Positions 63,770-64,000 of a stretch of 64,000 nt of DNA are shown piece after piece (position 1 is the first letter of the stretch; each line of letters starts with the position of its first letter). Where the stretch lies: positions 30,596,920 to 30,660,919 of the forward strand of contig JBBMOA010000004.1 in NCBI GenBank assembly GCA_037954235.1, written 5' to 3'. The notes under the pieces are model-generated. The model saw nothing but the letters and a program-made list of their open reading frames with translations. It made no database searches and was not told where the DNA came from. This DNA comes from Aulostomus chinensis (lineage: Eukaryota > Chordata > Actinopteri > Syngnathiformes > Aulostomidae). Both the position numbers and the translations under genes were made by a program.

Positions 63770-64000
63770 TATTAAAATGAATAATAAATCAAACCAATCC
63801 ATGTCAGAGATGTGTTCTAACACCCCTCAGTAATGGTCAGAAAACACAACAACCTTTTGTTTATTTCTATGATTTTCTTGAGGTTCATTTTACCATTTTT
63901 TTAATTGAAATCGAGGGTTTACTGATGAAAAAAAGGTCCAGAGGCCCACATCAGAGCTTCCGTGTCTTTGTCTCAGGTGAGATCAAAGACAGATTTCTAA
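63770..64000 (-). repeat. Repeat D, third copy, second half
   Basis: Inverted match to 9600-9790 and 40550-40730 (GATGTGTTCTAACACCCCTC, GGTCCAGAGGCCCAC). It runs out of the window. Confidence 0.8.

Overview
This window looks like non-genic chromatin of a ray-finned (teleost) fish. I recognise no host protein-coding gene. The supported genes are all RNA polymerase III genes: a tandem 5S rRNA array and about a dozen dispersed tRNA genes or tRNA pseudogenes. They sit in a mosaic of transposable elements, minisatellites, microsatellites and segmental duplications. The teleost assignment rests on vertebrate-type 5S and tRNA sequences, tRNA-derived SINEs with (GGAT)n tails, L2-like LINEs, and hAT, piggyBac-like and Ty1/Copia elements together in one locus.

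Layout. 1-4.1 kb: a Ty1/Copia retrotransposon (+), cut by a 5'-truncated L2-like LINE and truncated at its 3' end. 4.8-7.9 kb: a hAT DNA transposon whose transposase has three exons and one frameshift. 7.9-14.9 kb: duplicated repeats, an inverted pair of 22-bp minisatellites and two tRNA-Ser genes on the minus strand. 14.9-16.7 kb: block B, with tRNA-Phe and tRNA-Lys next to a LINE 3' tail. 16.8-23.8 kb: sixteen minus-strand 5S genes in units of 418-430 bp. Nine are full length (120 bp). Seven share the same 10-bp internal deletion and are interleaved with the full-length ones. 23.8-33.2 kb: no gene; two CpG-rich stretches, SINEs, a 37/55-bp minisatellite and a 340-bp fold-back repeat. 33.2-35.7 kb: block C, with tRNA-Ala and an initiator-Met-like tRNA fragment. 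36-48 kb: tRNA-Arg(ACG), a piggyBac transposase fragment, tRNA-Arg(TCG)-like, tRNA-His and tRNA-Leu. 48.8-51.5 kb: an L2-like LINE running into an inverted copy of block B. 52.3-57.2 kb: a second, nearly complete but defective Copia element (-) with both LTRs. 57.3-59.9 kb: an inverted copy of block C. 60-64 kb: a tRNA-Ser pseudogene, tRNA-Asn, and a 1.2-kb G-rich retroposon-like insertion with an 11-bp target duplication.

How it fits together. Most segments occur two or three times, often inverted, and several carry tRNA genes with them. tRNA copy number here therefore seems to have grown by segmental duplication. The 5S units have the parts of working Pol III genes: an upstream TATA-like element near -30, an internal control region and a T-run terminator. 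The tRNA copies mostly lack a nearby T-run, and several have T-arm or acceptor-stem defects, so many may be poorly expressed or dead. The two Copia elements carry a primer-binding site matching the 3' end of initiator-Met tRNA.

Limits. All identifications come from reading the sequence by eye. No database search, folding program or alignment was run, and repeat boundaries are good to roughly 10-30 bases unless stated exactly.
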